Source: Prevotella communis
GTDB taxonomy: Bacteria; Bacteroidota; Bacteroidia; Bacteroidales; Bacteroidaceae
DNA: 64,000 nucleotides
Assembly: GCF_022024115.1 (NCBI RefSeq)
Contig: NZ_CP091792.1
Span: 2,108,001-2,172,000 of the forward strand
Direction: 5' to 3'
Position 1 is the first letter of the stretch. Every line of letters starts with the position of its first letter. The notes beneath the pieces were generated by a model. It saw only the letters and a program-made list of their open reading frames with translations. It searched no databases and was not told the DNA's origin. A program made the position numbers and the translations under genes. Shown one piece after another: positions 1-9,217 of the stretch.

Positions 1-749
1 TGGTGATTAAGATGAATGCCATCGTTAAGGAAGAAAGACCAATTCATTTCAGCGCTGTCACCGTACCAATCCCTCAGAGAAACAATCAAGACCTTATCTC
101 TAAGGCCATTTTCATCAAGCATAGCAAAAAGAGCTTCACGGTATTCTGGATAATTATACATACCGCTATGAGTCATAGTAGATCGTAAAAAATCTACGAA
201 CGAGTCTTTAGTGTTTTTTCCTTTATATAGTCCTTTAATGTCAACATTTGGTATTTCTATGACTACAGGGCAAACACCATTGAACAAAAGAAAATTTATT
301 ATTTTGAGATAGTGGGCACAAAACTGTTCTGTACCCCAATTAGCAGCAGCATCGTTAATCCCAGCAGAGATGATGCAATAATCAGCACCAGACAAGAACA
401 ACTTTTTGGTACCATCACCTTCAGATTGGAACAACAATTGATATATCCCTTTGCTTTTTTCTCCACCTCTTCCTTTTGACTTTACTGCAACCGGCTTGGT
501 TACACGTTCTTCCAGCCTTTCCTGAAGAAAAGAATCCATCTGCATCCAAGAATGATTGGCTGCCCAACTGTCACCTATTATCAATACACGAATCGTGTCA
601 TCATCAACCTTGTCTATTTTATAGATTTCACAAGTTGAAGCAATACTCCACATATGCTTCCAATTACAATAATAATAGTAATAAGCCCCAACAAGCATGG
701 TCATTATCAGAACAACCAAAACACCTAATATCAAAAAAGAACGTTTCAT
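1..749 (-). CDS. SGNH/GDSL-type hydrolase, membrane-anchored (partial)
   Basis: The gene starts at 749 and runs off the left edge with no stop, so about 249 residues are visible. Residues 4-25 form one hydrophobic N-terminal segment, either an anchor or an uncleaved signal. The SGNH serine esterase pattern follows: block I IIGDSW with Ser60, block III AGIND with Asn131, and a late DGIHLN that fits the Asp-x-x-His pair of block V. Members of this family remove acyl groups from surface glycans or lipids in the envelope. The convergence with glf, a cell-surface sugar gene, fits a polysaccharide-related role, but the substrate cannot be read from the sequence. Confidence 0.75.
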   Translation of the reverse strand, partial: MKRSFLILGVLVVLIMTMLVGAYYYYYCNWKHMWSIASTCEIYKIDKVDDDTIRVLIIGDSWAANHSWMQMDSFLQERLEERVTKPVAVKSKGRGGEKSKGIYQLLFQSEGDGTKKLFLSGADYCIISAGINDAAANWGTEQFCAHYLKIINFLLFNGVCPVVIEIPNVDIKGLYKGKNTKDSFVDFLRSTMTHSGMYNYPEYREALFAMLDENGLRDKVLIVSLRDWYGDSAEMNWSFFLNDGIHLNH

Positions 750-861
750 ATCAGAACAACTACTATCATCATTAGACTAAACACACCATACACAGTTCGT
801 GCAAAAATACGAACTTTCAATAAATTCTCCAAAAGAAGTTGCAATTTATTTTTCAAAAGCG

Positions 862-892
862 TTGGCAACATCCGTTTTTCTTATTATCTTTG
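862..892 (+). promoter_or_regulatory. Bacteroidota-type promoter of glf
   Basis: The -7 box TATCTTTG lies at 885-892 and a TTGG -33 element at 862-865, 19 bases apart, which fits the consensus of the major Bacteroidota sigma factor. Transcription would begin near 899, so translation of glf must start at 910 and not at the in-frame start at 799. Confidence 0.7.
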
Positions 893-909
893 CACAAAAT
901 AAGCCAATT

Positions 910-2040
910 ATGAACAACAAGAAAGACTACGACCTACTCATTGTTGGTGCCGGCATCTATGGTGCTACCGCAGCTTATAAAGCCAAGCAAGAGGGCAAGC
1001 GCTGTCTTGTCATTGATATCCGTCCGCACCTTGGAGGCAACATCTATTGCGAAAACGTTGAAGGCATCAATGTACATAAATATGGTGCTCATATTTTCCA
1101 CACAAGCAACAAGCGCGTGTGGGAATTTGCGAATGGCATCGTAGAGTTCAATCGCTACACGAACTCCCCCATTGCCAACTATCAAGGTAAACAGTATAAC
1201 TTGCCGTTCAATATGAATACGTTCTACCAGATGTGGGGCGTTCTGACCCCTGAAGAAGCTCGTCAAAAGATTGACGAGCAACGTCAGGAGGCACTGACAA
1301 GGATGCGAAACGATGGAATTACGGAACCAAGGAATTTGGAGGAGCAAGCCCTATTATTAATTGGCAAGGATATTTATGAAACATTGATAAAGGGATATAC
1401 AGAAAAACAATGGGGGCGCAAATGTACAGACCTGCCTGCTTTTATCATCAAGCGTCTGCCCGTTCGTTTTGTTCATGACAACAACTACTTCAGTGATCGA
1501 TACCAGGGGATTCCCATTGGGGGATATAACAAACTCATAGATGGATTACTTGATGGTATTGAAACACATGTCAACACGAATTTCTTTGAAGATCGACAGC
1601 ATTGGGAAAATATTGCGGACCACATTCTCTACACTGGCAAGATAGATGAATTCTTTGACTATCGCTTCGGGCAATTGGAATGGCGCAGTGTTCGATTTGA
1701 GCAAGAGACACTCGACATGCCCAATTACCAAGGAAACGCCGTTATGAACTTCACTGACGCCAACGTTCCCTATACCCGCATTATTGAACATAAACATTTC
1801 GAGATGTTTGGAGATGAGGTTTACCAGTGCCCCAAGACCGTCATTTCCTGGGAATACTCTTCAGAATGGCATCCTGGCATAGAACCTTTCTATACCGTTA
1901 ACGATGAACGAAACAACCAACTTTATACGAAATACAAGGAACTTGCTGATCAAGAGCCACATGTCACCTTTGGAGGACGATTGGCGGAATACAAGTACTA
2001 CGATATGGCACCAATTATTGAGAAAATAATGCAATTCTAA
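910..2040 (+). CDS. glf: UDP-galactopyranose mutase
   Basis: A 376-residue flavoenzyme that interconverts UDP-galactopyranose and UDP-galactofuranose in the cytoplasm, supplying Galf for surface glycans. The N-terminus has the FAD-binding Rossmann motif LLIVGAGIYGA. The central tract KQWGRK and the segment TGKIDEFFDYRFGQLEWRS are typical of the GLF family, and the length is normal. The start at 910 was chosen because the promoter lies at 862-892; the in-frame start at 799 would be upstream of the transcript. The downstream neighbour is convergent and 415 bases away, so this looks like a single-gene unit. Confidence 0.95.
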   Translation: MNNKKDYDLLIVGAGIYGATAAYKAKQEGKRCLVIDIRPHLGGNIYCENVEGINVHKYGAHIFHTSNKRVWEFANGIVEFNRYTNSPIANYQGKQYNLPFNMNTFYQMWGVLTPEEARQKIDEQRQEALTRMRNDGITEPRNLEEQALLLIGKDIYETLIKGYTEKQWGRKCTDLPAFIIKRLPVRFVHDNNYFSDRYQGIPIGGYNKLIDGLLDGIETHVNTNFFEDRQHWENIADHILYTGKIDEFFDYRFGQLEWRSVRFEQETLDMPNYQGNAVMNFTDANVPYTRIIEHKHFEMFGDEVYQCPKTVISWEYSSEWHPGIEPFYTVNDERNNQLYTKYKELADQEPHVTFGGRLAEYKYYDMAPIIEKIMQF

Positions 2041-2455
2041 ACACATTTATTGTGAAGATATTGACTTATTTGATAGCATTGAATTTTATCATATACATAT
2101 TCTGATTATTTGACACGTATACACTCCAAGCATACTCATGAATGTATCGAGTGTCACGAGATTTTAACCTTTTCCTATAGAAAATACATTTGGCTCGAGG
2201 TGAATAGTTTCCTTATAGAAAGGTAGTATTTCTCGATACACTCGAATCACAAATATGATATATACTTTAGTATATATTATATTTGAAGTTTCATGCAAAG
2301 AAAGACAAAATTACCACATTTTGACATTCAACTTACTTTTGAAGAGTAATCAACTTAGAAAAATTATTTTTCAACCTGTTTTTGAGTCAAAATCAAGTTA
2401 TTTTTTGAATAACCCACGACACACGAATACATGCCACAAAAATCAGGACAAAATC
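2041..2455. other. Intergenic region between convergent genes, imperfect repeats
   Basis: No protein-coding gene is supported here. The stretch is AT-rich. It holds two related segments with the core CCTATAGAAAA and CCTTATAGAAAGG, near 2170-2190 and 2210-2225, and inverted copies of CGAGTGT and ACACTCG around 2147 and 2240. These could form transcription-ending stem-loops for the two convergent genes. No U-tract typical of an intrinsic terminator was recognised. Confidence 0.4.
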
Positions 2456-3310
2456 CTAAAATCGGAACATCTGACAGAACTTCTCTCCCTCACGGAAGCC
2501 TTCCTCGTAGAGACGTTCCAACTTTGCGACATCGCCACAAGTTCTACCCACTTCCATCTTGCGCTGCGGACGGATGACGAGTATTTCCCCCCAACGCTCC
2601 ATGCACTCCACCATCTCCAGTTGTTGGTTGTAGGCCTCAACACGGTGGCTCAAAGCTTCACGCAGATGCGGATACTCTTTATATATAAAAGAAGGTATAT
2701 TGACATCGCGCTCGGTAGAACGAAAGCCCTTGTTGCGTGTCATGACAACGACATTAAACGGATGACCTTGACTAGTAGCACGAAGTACGGGAATGGAGTC
2801 GATAATGCCACCATCGAGCATAGGGATACCATCGACCATCGTGATCTGGGCGACGTAAGGCAGCGAGCTGCTGGCTTTGGCTATTGCCGTAATACGACGT
2901 GCGTCATGCTTCTCACTGAGATACTCAGCCTGTCCTGTAAGACAGTTGGTGGTGACCATCTCAAAAGGAGCCGGATTGGCAGCATAGGCCTTATAGTCGA
3001 AAGGAACGATTTCAGCAGGAAAGCGCTCATAGAGGATGTTGGGATCAAAGATGCAACCCTGAACAAGGAGATTCTTCAGCGAGATATAGCCATATTTGCG
3101 CAACATGTCGATATTGGAATAACGCGCACGACGAGGCTGCCGGCTCATATACGAAAGACCATTGCAGGCACCTGCCGAAACAGCTACCACATAAGGGAAA
3201 TATAGTTCATATTTCATGAAGGCATCAAGCACCCCACTGGTGAATACACCACGCATGCCACCACCCTCAAGAACCAGTCCTGTATGTCTGTCAAGACGCT
3301 GAATCATCAC
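2456..3310 (-). CDS. Patatin-like phospholipase
   Basis: A 284-residue patatin-family lipid acyl hydrolase. Residues 11-21 give the oxyanion loop GLVLEGGGMRG. The nucleophile elbow is A-V-S45-A-G, a GxSxG motif whose first glycine is alanine. The dyad aspartate lies in LDGGIIDSIPV near residue 165. It resembles the YjjU-like cytoplasmic branch, with no signal peptide. The enzyme would release fatty acids from phospholipids, but the substrate is unknown. It is divergently transcribed from the neighbouring aminopeptidase gene and has its own -7 box at 3331-3338. Confidence 0.88.
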   Translation of the reverse strand: MMIQRLDRHTGLVLEGGGMRGVFTSGVLDAFMKYELYFPYVVAVSAGACNGLSYMSRQPRRARYSNIDMLRKYGYISLKNLLVQGCIFDPNILYERFPAEIVPFDYKAYAANPAPFEMVTTNCLTGQAEYLSEKHDARRITAIAKASSSLPYVAQITMVDGIPMLDGGIIDSIPVLRATSQGHPFNVVVMTRNKGFRSTERDVNIPSFIYKEYPHLREALSHRVEAYNQQLEMVECMERWGEILVIRPQRKMEVGRTCGDVAKLERLYEEGFREGEKFCQMFRF

Positions 3311-3330
3311 TATTAAAGTTTTTTATGCTG

Positions 3331-3368
3331 CAAAATTAATATTTTTCCATAAAAAATGCGTAATTTTG
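3331..3368. promoter_or_regulatory. Divergent Bacteroidota promoters (patatin gene / pepP)
   Basis: TAATTTTG occurs on the plus strand at 3361-3368, serving pepP. The same octamer reads on the minus strand at 3331-3338, serving the patatin-like gene. The plus-strand box overlaps the in-frame start at 3356, which supports the downstream start of pepP at 3407. Confidence 0.6.
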
Positions 3369-3406
3369 CAACGTTTTTAAACTTTGGACTTAATTTTCTT
3401 ATCAAA

Positions 3407-4798
3407 ATGTTTGAAAAAGAGACTTATATCAGACGCCGTGCACAGCTGAAAAAGCTGGTAGGAAACGGTGTGGTGGTGCTCTTCGGTAATAACGAGTCGC
3501 CCGCCAATTATCCTGCCAACGGCTATGCACCTTTCCGTCAGGACTCTTCGTTTCTGTACTACTTCGGTCAGCACAGAGACGGACTGGTAGGTGTTATCGA
3601 CATAGACAACGACGAGGAATGGCTCTTCGGTGATGATATCGACGTAGAGGATATCGTATGGATGGGCTACACACCCAGTGTGGCAGATTTGGGCACTGAG
3701 GTAGGTGTCAGCAAGACAGCCCCTATGGCACAGTTAAAAGTTCTTTGCGACAAGGCTAACGGACGTTCTATCCATTTTCTGCCGCCATACCGTTTCGATA
3801 CCAAGATCCAGATTATGGACTTGCTGGGCATCCACCCATCGCAACAGAAGGAAAAGGCTTCACTCGATTTGATTAAAGCTGTGGTGAAGATGCGTGCTAC
3901 GAAGGAGCCGCAGGAAATAGAGGCTATTGAGAAAGCTTGTGATGTAGGTTATGCCATGCATACCACAGCACAGCTGCTGATTAAGCCTGGTGTGACCGAG
4001 CGCTTCATCGGCGGACAGGTAGATGGCATTGCCCGCAGTCTGGCACAAGGCGTCAGTTTCGCCACCATCTTCAGTCAGCATGGCGAGATTATGCACGGCA
4101 ACCCATCTGACGCTCCCCTGGAGGACGGACGATTAGTACTGTGTGATGCCGGTTGCGAACTGAATGATTATTGCTCAGACAATACACGTACGATGCCCGT
4201 TAACGGTAAGTTCACCCAGAAACAACTGGAGATATACTCTATCGTAGAGGCTTGTCACGACTACGTACTGGAGGTGGCTAAGCCTGGCGTGAAATACGCA
4301 GACGTGCACTTCGCCGTATGCCGTCTGATGACCGACCGGTTGAAGGAATTGGGACTGATGAAAGGTGACACGGAAGAAGCCGTACGTGCTGGTGCCCACG
4401 CCATGTTCCTGCCTCACGGACTGGGACATATGATGGGTATGGACGTACACGATATGGAAGGACTGGGCCAGATATACGTAGGTTTCGACGAGGAGACACG
4501 CCCCAATCTGGAACAGTTTGGTACCAACTGCCTGCGCATGGGACGCAAACTGGAACCAGGCTTCGTCGTAACTGATGAACCAGGTATCTACTTCATCCCC
4601 CACCTCATCGACCTTTGGAAGAAAGAAGGACACTGCAAGGAGTTCCTCAACTTTGACCTGCTAGAGACCTACAAGGACTTTGGCGGTATCCGCATTGAGG
4701 ATGACCTGCTGATTACTGAGGACGGTTGCCGCTTCATGGGCAGCAAGCGTATCCCCTATCACCCACAAGAACTGGAAGACTTTATGAAAAACAATTAA
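3407..4798 (+). CDS. pepP: Xaa-Pro aminopeptidase (M24B)
   Basis: A 463-residue metallopeptidase that removes N-terminal residues preceding proline. The first about 170 residues match the creatinase/aminopeptidase P N-terminal domain, including DSSFLYYFG. The C-terminal pita-bread domain carries the five metal ligands: two aspartates in CDAGCELNDYCSDNTRT, the histidine in FLPHGLGHMMG, and glutamates in TDEPGIYF and GGIRIEDD. The protein is cytoplasmic. The start at 3407 is preferred over 3356 because the -7 promoter box occupies 3361-3368. A C1B peptidase gene follows after 17 bases, suggesting a peptide-degradation operon. Confidence 0.93.
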   Translation: MFEKETYIRRRAQLKKLVGNGVVVLFGNNESPANYPANGYAPFRQDSSFLYYFGQHRDGLVGVIDIDNDEEWLFGDDIDVEDIVWMGYTPSVADLGTEVGVSKTAPMAQLKVLCDKANGRSIHFLPPYRFDTKIQIMDLLGIHPSQQKEKASLDLIKAVVKMRATKEPQEIEAIEKACDVGYAMHTTAQLLIKPGVTERFIGGQVDGIARSLAQGVSFATIFSQHGEIMHGNPSDAPLEDGRLVLCDAGCELNDYCSDNTRTMPVNGKFTQKQLEIYSIVEACHDYVLEVAKPGVKYADVHFAVCRLMTDRLKELGLMKGDTEEAVRAGAHAMFLPHGLGHMMGMDVHDMEGLGQIYVGFDEETRPNLEQFGTNCLRMGRKLEPGFVVTDEPGIYFIPHLIDLWKKEGHCKEFLNFDLLETYKDFGGIRIEDDLLITEDGCRFMGSKRIPYHPQELEDFMKNN

Positions 4799-4815
4799 TT
4801 ATTAAACACCAAAAA

Positions 4816-6015
4816 ATGAAGAAAGTTTTATCACTCGCACTGATCAGCCTCATGGCTGCTGGTGCACAGGCTCAGGAGGCCGAGAAGAAGGCCAGCAACA
4901 AGCCTGTATTCACAACCATTAAGGAGAATCCAATTACAAGCATCAAGGACCAGAACCGCAGCGGTACCTGTTGGGACTACAGCACCATCTCATTCTTCGA
5001 GGCTGAGATTCTGAAGGCTACAGGCAAGACATACGACCTCTGCGAGTCATTCGTTGCCAACAAGACCTATATGGAACGTGCTACACAGGTGGTTCGCTTC
5101 CATGGCGACTGTCAGTTCTCTCAGGGCGGTAGCGCCGAAGACGTGCTGGCTACGATGAAGAAACACGGTATCGTACCCGAGGGCACCATGCCTTTCCCCG
5201 GTTCGCTGTATGGCGACTCACTGAACAACTTCAATGAGTTTTTCTCTCTGATGGAGCCTTACGTGGCTGCTATCGCCAAGAGCTCAGCCAAGAAGATCAG
5301 CGGTCAGTGGAAGGTTGGTCTGCAGGGGATCCTCGACGCCTACCTGGGTAAGTGTCCTGAGGAGTTTACCTACGAGGGCAAGAAATACACCCCACAGACT
5401 TTCGTGAAGAGCCTGGGCATCAATCTGGATGACTATGTCAGCATCACCAGTTATACACACCACCCCTTCTATAGCGCTTTCGCTGTAGAGGTGCAGGACA
5501 ACTGGCGCTTCCCCCTGTCATACAACCTGCCTATGGACGAGATGATGAAGGTTATCGACAATGCCATTGAGAAGGGTTACACCATAGCATGGGGCGGCGA
5601 CGTGAGTGAAGATGGTTTCACACGTCAGGGTCTGGCCTACGCCATCGACACCAAGAAGACCGAGAGTCTGCAGGGTAGCGATATGGCAAAATGGCTGAAG
5701 ATGACAGCTGCCAAGAAAAAGAACCTCATCGACTCTCTGGGCTGCAACGTGCCTGAGATTACACCTACACAGGAACTGCGTCAGGAGCGTTTCGACAACT
5801 GGGAGCTGACCGACGACCACGGCATGCTGATCTACGGCGTGGCCAAGGACCAGAACGGCAAGGAGTACTACATGGTGAAGAACTCATGGGGTGAGACTGG
5901 CGAATACAAGGGTATTTGGTATATGACCAAGACCTTCATCGCAGCCAACACAATGGACTTCCTCGTCAACAAGAACGCTATCCCCAAGGATATCCGCAAG
6001 AAACTGGGAATCTAA
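4816..6015 (+). CDS. Exported C1B-family cysteine aminopeptidase (PepC/bleomycin-hydrolase-like)
   Basis: A 399-residue papain-fold peptidase. Residues 1-20 form a signal peptide ending in AGAQAQ, so unlike classical PepC it is exported. The oxyanion glutamine and catalytic cysteine are in DQNRSGTCWDYS (Gln46, Cys52), the histidine in DDHGMLIYGVA, and the asparagine in MVKNSWG. The start at 4816 gives the signal peptide, whereas an upstream in-frame start would lie inside pepP. With pepP 17 bases upstream, the pair probably works on peptides as carbon or nitrogen source. A stem-loop terminator follows at 6042. Confidence 0.9.
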   Translation: MKKVLSLALISLMAAGAQAQEAEKKASNKPVFTTIKENPITSIKDQNRSGTCWDYSTISFFEAEILKATGKTYDLCESFVANKTYMERATQVVRFHGDCQFSQGGSAEDVLATMKKHGIVPEGTMPFPGSLYGDSLNNFNEFFSLMEPYVAAIAKSSAKKISGQWKVGLQGILDAYLGKCPEEFTYEGKKYTPQTFVKSLGINLDDYVSITSYTHHPFYSAFAVEVQDNWRFPLSYNLPMDEMMKVIDNAIEKGYTIAWGGDVSEDGFTRQGLAYAIDTKKTESLQGSDMAKWLKMTAAKKKNLIDSLGCNVPEITPTQELRQERFDNWELTDDHGMLIYGVAKDQNGKEYYMVKNSWGETGEYKGIWYMTKTFIAANTMDFLVNKNAIPKDIRKKLGI

Positions 6016-6041
6016 GGAACCCCATCATATAACTACAAATG

Positions 6042-6071
6042 AAAAGGCCCTGCTTCACAGCAGAGCCTTTT
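6042..6071. terminator. Intrinsic terminator between convergent genes
   Basis: AAAAGGC pairs with GCCTTTT around a CTGC/GCAG inner stem with one mismatch, followed by T-rich sequence on the plus strand. The A-run on the other side could make it work for the minus strand too, serving both the C1B peptidase gene and the Crp-type gene. Confidence 0.75.
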
Positions 6072-6111
6072 CTTATATTAACCTTAATTAAAATTACTAT
6101 AAACAGATTTT

Positions 6112-6711
6112 TTATGAATTCAATAATACCGCTGTACGCACACGACTCAATGTCTCTGGCGTCATCTGCAGATAGCTGGCAATATATACCAAGGGAGCAC
6201 GCAACACCAGCTGCGGACTGCTCTTCACCAGTTTCTGATAACGGTCCTGAGCACTCTCGAAGCGCAACATATCTGCATGCTGCTGACTGATAATCAGCGA
6301 CTCCTCCAGAATCTTACGATACAGAATCTGAATGTTCACGCTACGCATAGCCACAGCCTCAAGTTCTTTCTTTGGCATCGCATAAACGATGGTTGGCTCG
6401 AGCGCATGGATGATCTGCGAAGAGGGCTTTTCCTTAAACAGACTCTCGATACTCATCACGATGGTGTTCTCGGTAGCCATATACTCCGTCAGTTCCTTAC
6501 CGTTCTTGAAGTAATACTGTCGTACCAAACCCTTGACTACCCAGTAAATATATTCACATGTTTCACCTTCGCCCAGAATCTTTTCGTTCTTGGCAAACTT
6601 CATGGGCACGAGCACGCTCTCAAGGATATCAAGCTCCTCGTGTGTCATTGTACTATATCTGCGGGCCAGTTCGCGGGCCACATCGCGCGGGGTTAAACTT
6701 AGGTTTGGCAT
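6112..6711 (-). CDS. Crp/Fnr-family transcriptional regulator
   Basis: A 199-residue protein with a cyclic-nucleotide-binding-like beta-roll at about residues 25-130, including KNEKILGEGETCEYIYWVVKGLVRQYY, and a short C-terminal helix-turn-helix around VYIASYLQMTPETLSRVR. Bacteroidota have many such regulators whose ligand is unknown. No FNR-type cysteine cluster is seen, so an iron-sulfur oxygen sensor is unlikely. It lies 39 bases downstream of lepA on the same strand and may be co-transcribed. Its targets cannot be inferred. Confidence 0.85.
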   Translation of the reverse strand: MPNLSLTPRDVARELARRYSTMTHEELDILESVLVPMKFAKNEKILGEGETCEYIYWVVKGLVRQYYFKNGKELTEYMATENTIVMSIESLFKEKPSSQIIHALEPTIVYAMPKKELEAVAMRSVNIQILYRKILEESLIISQQHADMLRFESAQDRYQKLVKSSPQLVLRAPLVYIASYLQMTPETLSRVRTAVLLNS

Positions 6712-6750
6712 AATTTATACGTATTTATAACGTTAGTAGAAAATAAAATC

Positions 6751-8532
6751 TTAATCAAGTTTCAACACAGCAAGGAAGGCTTTCTGTGGCACTTCCACAT
6801 TACCAATCTGCTTCATGCGCTTCTTGCCTCGCTTCTGTTTCTCCAGCAGTTTACGCTTACGACTCACGTCACCACCATAACACTTGGCCAGCACGTCCTT
6901 ACGCACCTGCTTCACCGTTTCGCGAGCTATAATCTTTGCGCCGATAGCAGCCTGGATAGCAATATCAAACTGTTGACGCGGAATCAGTTCCTTCAACTTC
7001 TCACACATCCTGCGGCCAAAGGTCACGGCATTGTCCTGATGGGTCAGCGTAGACAAAGCATCCACAGGTTCGCCATTGAGCAGAATATCCAGTTTGACAA
7101 GCTTTGAGGGACGGAACGAATCGATATGATAGTCGAACGAAGCATAGCCCTTAGAGATACTCTTCAGCTTATCATAGAAGTCAATCACGATTTCACCCAG
7201 CGGCAACATGAAATGCAGTTCCACACGGTTTCCGCTGACATACTGCTGGTCCAAGAGTTCACCACGCTTATCCAGGCAGAGCGTCATGATAGGTCCGATA
7301 AAGTCGGCTGCCGTAATGATTGATGCACGGATATAAGGTTCCTCGATATGGTCTATCATCGTCTGATCAGGCAGACCAGAGGGGTTGTGCACCTCTTTCA
7401 CCTCGCCCTGCTTCGTATAACACATATACGATACGTTGGGCACGGTGGTAATCACATCCATGTCGAACTCACGATCCAAGCGTTCCTGGACAATCTCCAT
7501 GTGGAGCAGTCCGAGGAAACCGCAACGGAAACCGAAGCCCAGAGCCACAGAAGACTCAGGCTGGAAGGTCAGTGAGGCATCGTTAAGCTGCAGTTTCTCA
7601 AGCGATGCACGCAGGTTCTCATAATCTGCAGGATCGATGGGATAGACACCGGCGAAGACCATAGGCTTCACTTCCTGGAATCCCTCAATCGCCTTTTCGC
7701 ACGGACGGTCTATATGGGTAATGGTATCACCCACCTTCACCTCCTTTGAGTTCTTGATACCGCTGATAATATAACCTACGTCGCCAGTACGCAACTCCTT
7801 ACGGGGAATCATGTCCATCTTCAGCACACCCACCTCGTCGGCCTCGTATTCCATACCGGTATTAAAGAACTTCACCTTGTCGCCCTTACGGATGACGCCA
7901 TTATTTACCTTGAAGTAAGCAATAATACCACGGAAGGAATTGAATACAGAGTCGAAAATCAATGCCTGAAGCGGAGCCTCCTCATCGCCCACGGGATGAG
8001 GGATACGATCCACCACGGCATTCAGTATGTCGTCAACACCCTCGCCCGTCTTTCCTGATGCACGGATGATATCCTCAGGGTCGCACCCAATCAGATCTAC
8101 GATTTCATCCTCCACCTCGTCGGGCATAGCGCTGGGCATGTCAATCTTGTTGATAACAGGAATAATCTCCAGATTGTTATCAATAGCCATATATAGATTT
8201 GAGATGGTCTGAGCCTGTACACCCTGTGTAGCATCGACCACCAGCAGAGCACCCTCACAGGCAGCGATACTTCTTGATACCTCGTACGAGAAGTCCACAT
8301 GGCCCGGAGTGTCAATCAAATTCAGGATATATTTCTCGCCATCCTTCTCATACTCCATCTGGATAGCGTGACTTTTAATTGTAATACCTCTCTCGCGTTC
8401 CAAATCCATATCGTCAAGCATCTGACCCTCAGTCACTTGAATGGTTTTGGTACGTTCCAACAATCTATCGGCAAGCGTTGACTTGCCGTGATCAATATGT
8501 GCTATTATACAGAAATTTCTGATATTCTTCAT
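6751..8532 (-). CDS. lepA: Elongation factor 4 (LepA), ribosome back-translocating GTPase
   Basis: A 593-residue translational GTPase of normal family length. G1 is [13 protein letters not shown] near residues 8-20, followed by RERGITIK (G2), DTPGHVDF (G3) and NKIDMPSA (G4). The LepA-specific C-terminal domain ends in [29 protein letters not shown] sequence. It binds stalled ribosomes in the cytoplasm. The start was set at 8532 ([14 protein letters not shown]); a start at 8619 would add 29 residues lying upstream of the promoter box at 8557-8564. Confidence 0.97.
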   Translation of the reverse strand: MKNIRNFCIIAHIDHGKSTLADRLLERTKTIQVTEGQMLDDMDLERERGITIKSHAIQMEYEKDGEKYILNLIDTPGHVDFSYEVSRSIAACEGALLVVDATQGVQAQTISNLYMAIDNNLEIIPVINKIDMPSAMPDEVEDEIVDLIGCDPEDIIRASGKTGEGVDDILNAVVDRIPHPVGDEEAPLQALIFDSVFNSFRGIIAYFKVNNGVIRKGDKVKFFNTGMEYEADEVGVLKMDMIPRKELRTGDVGYIISGIKNSKEVKVGDTITHIDRPCEKAIEGFQEVKPMVFAGVYPIDPADYENLRASLEKLQLNDASLTFQPESSVALGFGFRCGFLGLLHMEIVQERLDREFDMDVITTVPNVSYMCYTKQGEVKEVHNPSGLPDQTMIDHIEEPYIRASIITAADFIGPIMTLCLDKRGELLDQQYVSGNRVELHFMLPLGEIVIDFYDKLKSISKGYASFDYHIDSFRPSKLVKLDILLNGEPVDALSTLTHQDNAVTFGRRMCEKLKELIPRQQFDIAIQAAIGAKIIARETVKQVRKDVLAKCYGGDVSRKRKLLEKQKRGKKRMKQIGNVEVPQKAFLAVLKLD

Positions 8533-8556
8533 TAACGTATACGTGTCTTTTCGATG

Positions 8557-8615
8557 CAAAGTTAATAAAAAGAACGGAAATAAAACATCGATTTTAGTTT
8601 TTTTTCGTATCTTTG
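8557..8615. promoter_or_regulatory. Divergent promoters (lepA / lipoprotein gene)
   Basis: TAACTTTG on the minus strand (8557-8564) serves lepA, and TATCTTTG on the plus strand (8608-8615) serves the lipoprotein gene starting at 8644. Both match the Bacteroidota -7 box. Clear -33 elements were not found. Confidence 0.6.
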
Positions 8616-8643
8616 CCACAAAAATAATAATTTGACACCTTTT

Positions 8644-9045
8644 ATGAAGAATATTTTACTCTTTGCAACAGCATTACTCCTGCTGACTTCCTGTCAGGAA
8701 TCATTGGAGGAAAAGGCTGCTCGTGAGGCACGTGAAGTGACAGAATCAAAATGCCCCATGCCGATAGGCGACAACATGTATCTTGACAGTATTGTGTTTG
8801 ACATCCCCACCCTCACCCAGACACAGTATTTCCGTTTTACAGGCAATAGCGACAACGACAGTACGGTAGAGAATATCGTCAGCAACAACGACTTAAAAGG
8901 CACTCTGGTTAAGGAACTTAAGAACACGCCGTCCTACAAAGCCCTGATGAACAAAGGCATCAGCTTCCGCTATATTTACGGCTCTACAGCCGAACCGGAG
9001 AAGACCTACATAGACATCACAGTCACAAAAGAGGACTATCAATAA
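8644..9045 (+). CDS. Small lipoprotein of unknown function
   Basis: A 133-residue protein with a type II signal peptide: residues 1-17 are hydrophobic and end in LLTSC with the lipidated cysteine. The mature part is hydrophilic, beta-rich looking, and has no motif I recognise. It should sit in the envelope. ATG at 8644 is chosen over the in-frame TTG at 8632 because it gives a clean signal peptide and sits about 20 bases after the expected transcription start. It is a single-gene unit closed by the palindromic terminator at 9056. This is the last host gene before the prophage. Confidence 0.75.
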   Translation: MKNILLFATALLLLTSCQESLEEKAAREAREVTESKCPMPIGDNMYLDSIVFDIPTLTQTQYFRFTGNSDNDSTVENIVSNNDLKGTLVKELKNTPSYKALMNKGISFRYIYGSTAEPEKTYIDITVTKEDYQ

Positions 9046-9055
9046 CGACACGAAA

Positions 9056-9080
9056 AAAGGGAACCGATTCGGTTCCCTTT
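9056..9080. terminator. Perfect 25-base palindromic terminator
   Basis: AAAGGGAACCGA, a single T, then TCGGTTCCCTTT form a perfect 12-bp stem 11 bases after the lipoprotein stop codon. It is A/T-flanked on both sides and so likely bidirectional. Confidence 0.8.
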
Positions 9081-9084
9081 CATT

Positions 9085-9217
9085 TTGCGGAGAGTGAGGC
9101 TCCTTTTTGCGGAAGGTGAGGGATAATCTCACGAGTGCTCTTCTACGCTGATAATCAGTCGCTTATCTCCGACTAAGGGTTCAACCTATTATTGGGGTGT
9201 AAAACATTTGTAAAACA
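9085..9217. other. Host-phage junction, candidate attachment-site scar
   Basis: No gene is seen. Two direct repeats, TGCGGAGAGTGAGG at about 9086 and TGCGGAAGGTGAGG at about 9108, resemble the reverse complement of a tRNA-Ser acceptor end. The second is followed on the minus strand by a 5-bp stem, 7-base loop like a T-arm (GTGAG/CTCAC). Host genes end just to the left and phage genes begin just to the right. This is the expected place for attL, but the matching right end is outside the window. Confidence 0.3.

Noticed and set aside
799..909. Upstream start for glf
   Set aside because: The promoter -7 box lies at 885-892, so the extra 37 codons would precede the transcript; they also lack family similarity.
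2255..3205. 316-codon plus-strand frame
   Set aside because: It is antisense to the patatin gene, which has all catalytic motifs. The plus-strand frame shows no motif and poor codon pattern.
9085..9130. Functional tRNA-Ser gene
   Set aside because: Only acceptor-like and T-arm-like pieces are seen; no anticodon arm or full cloverleaf can be drawn.
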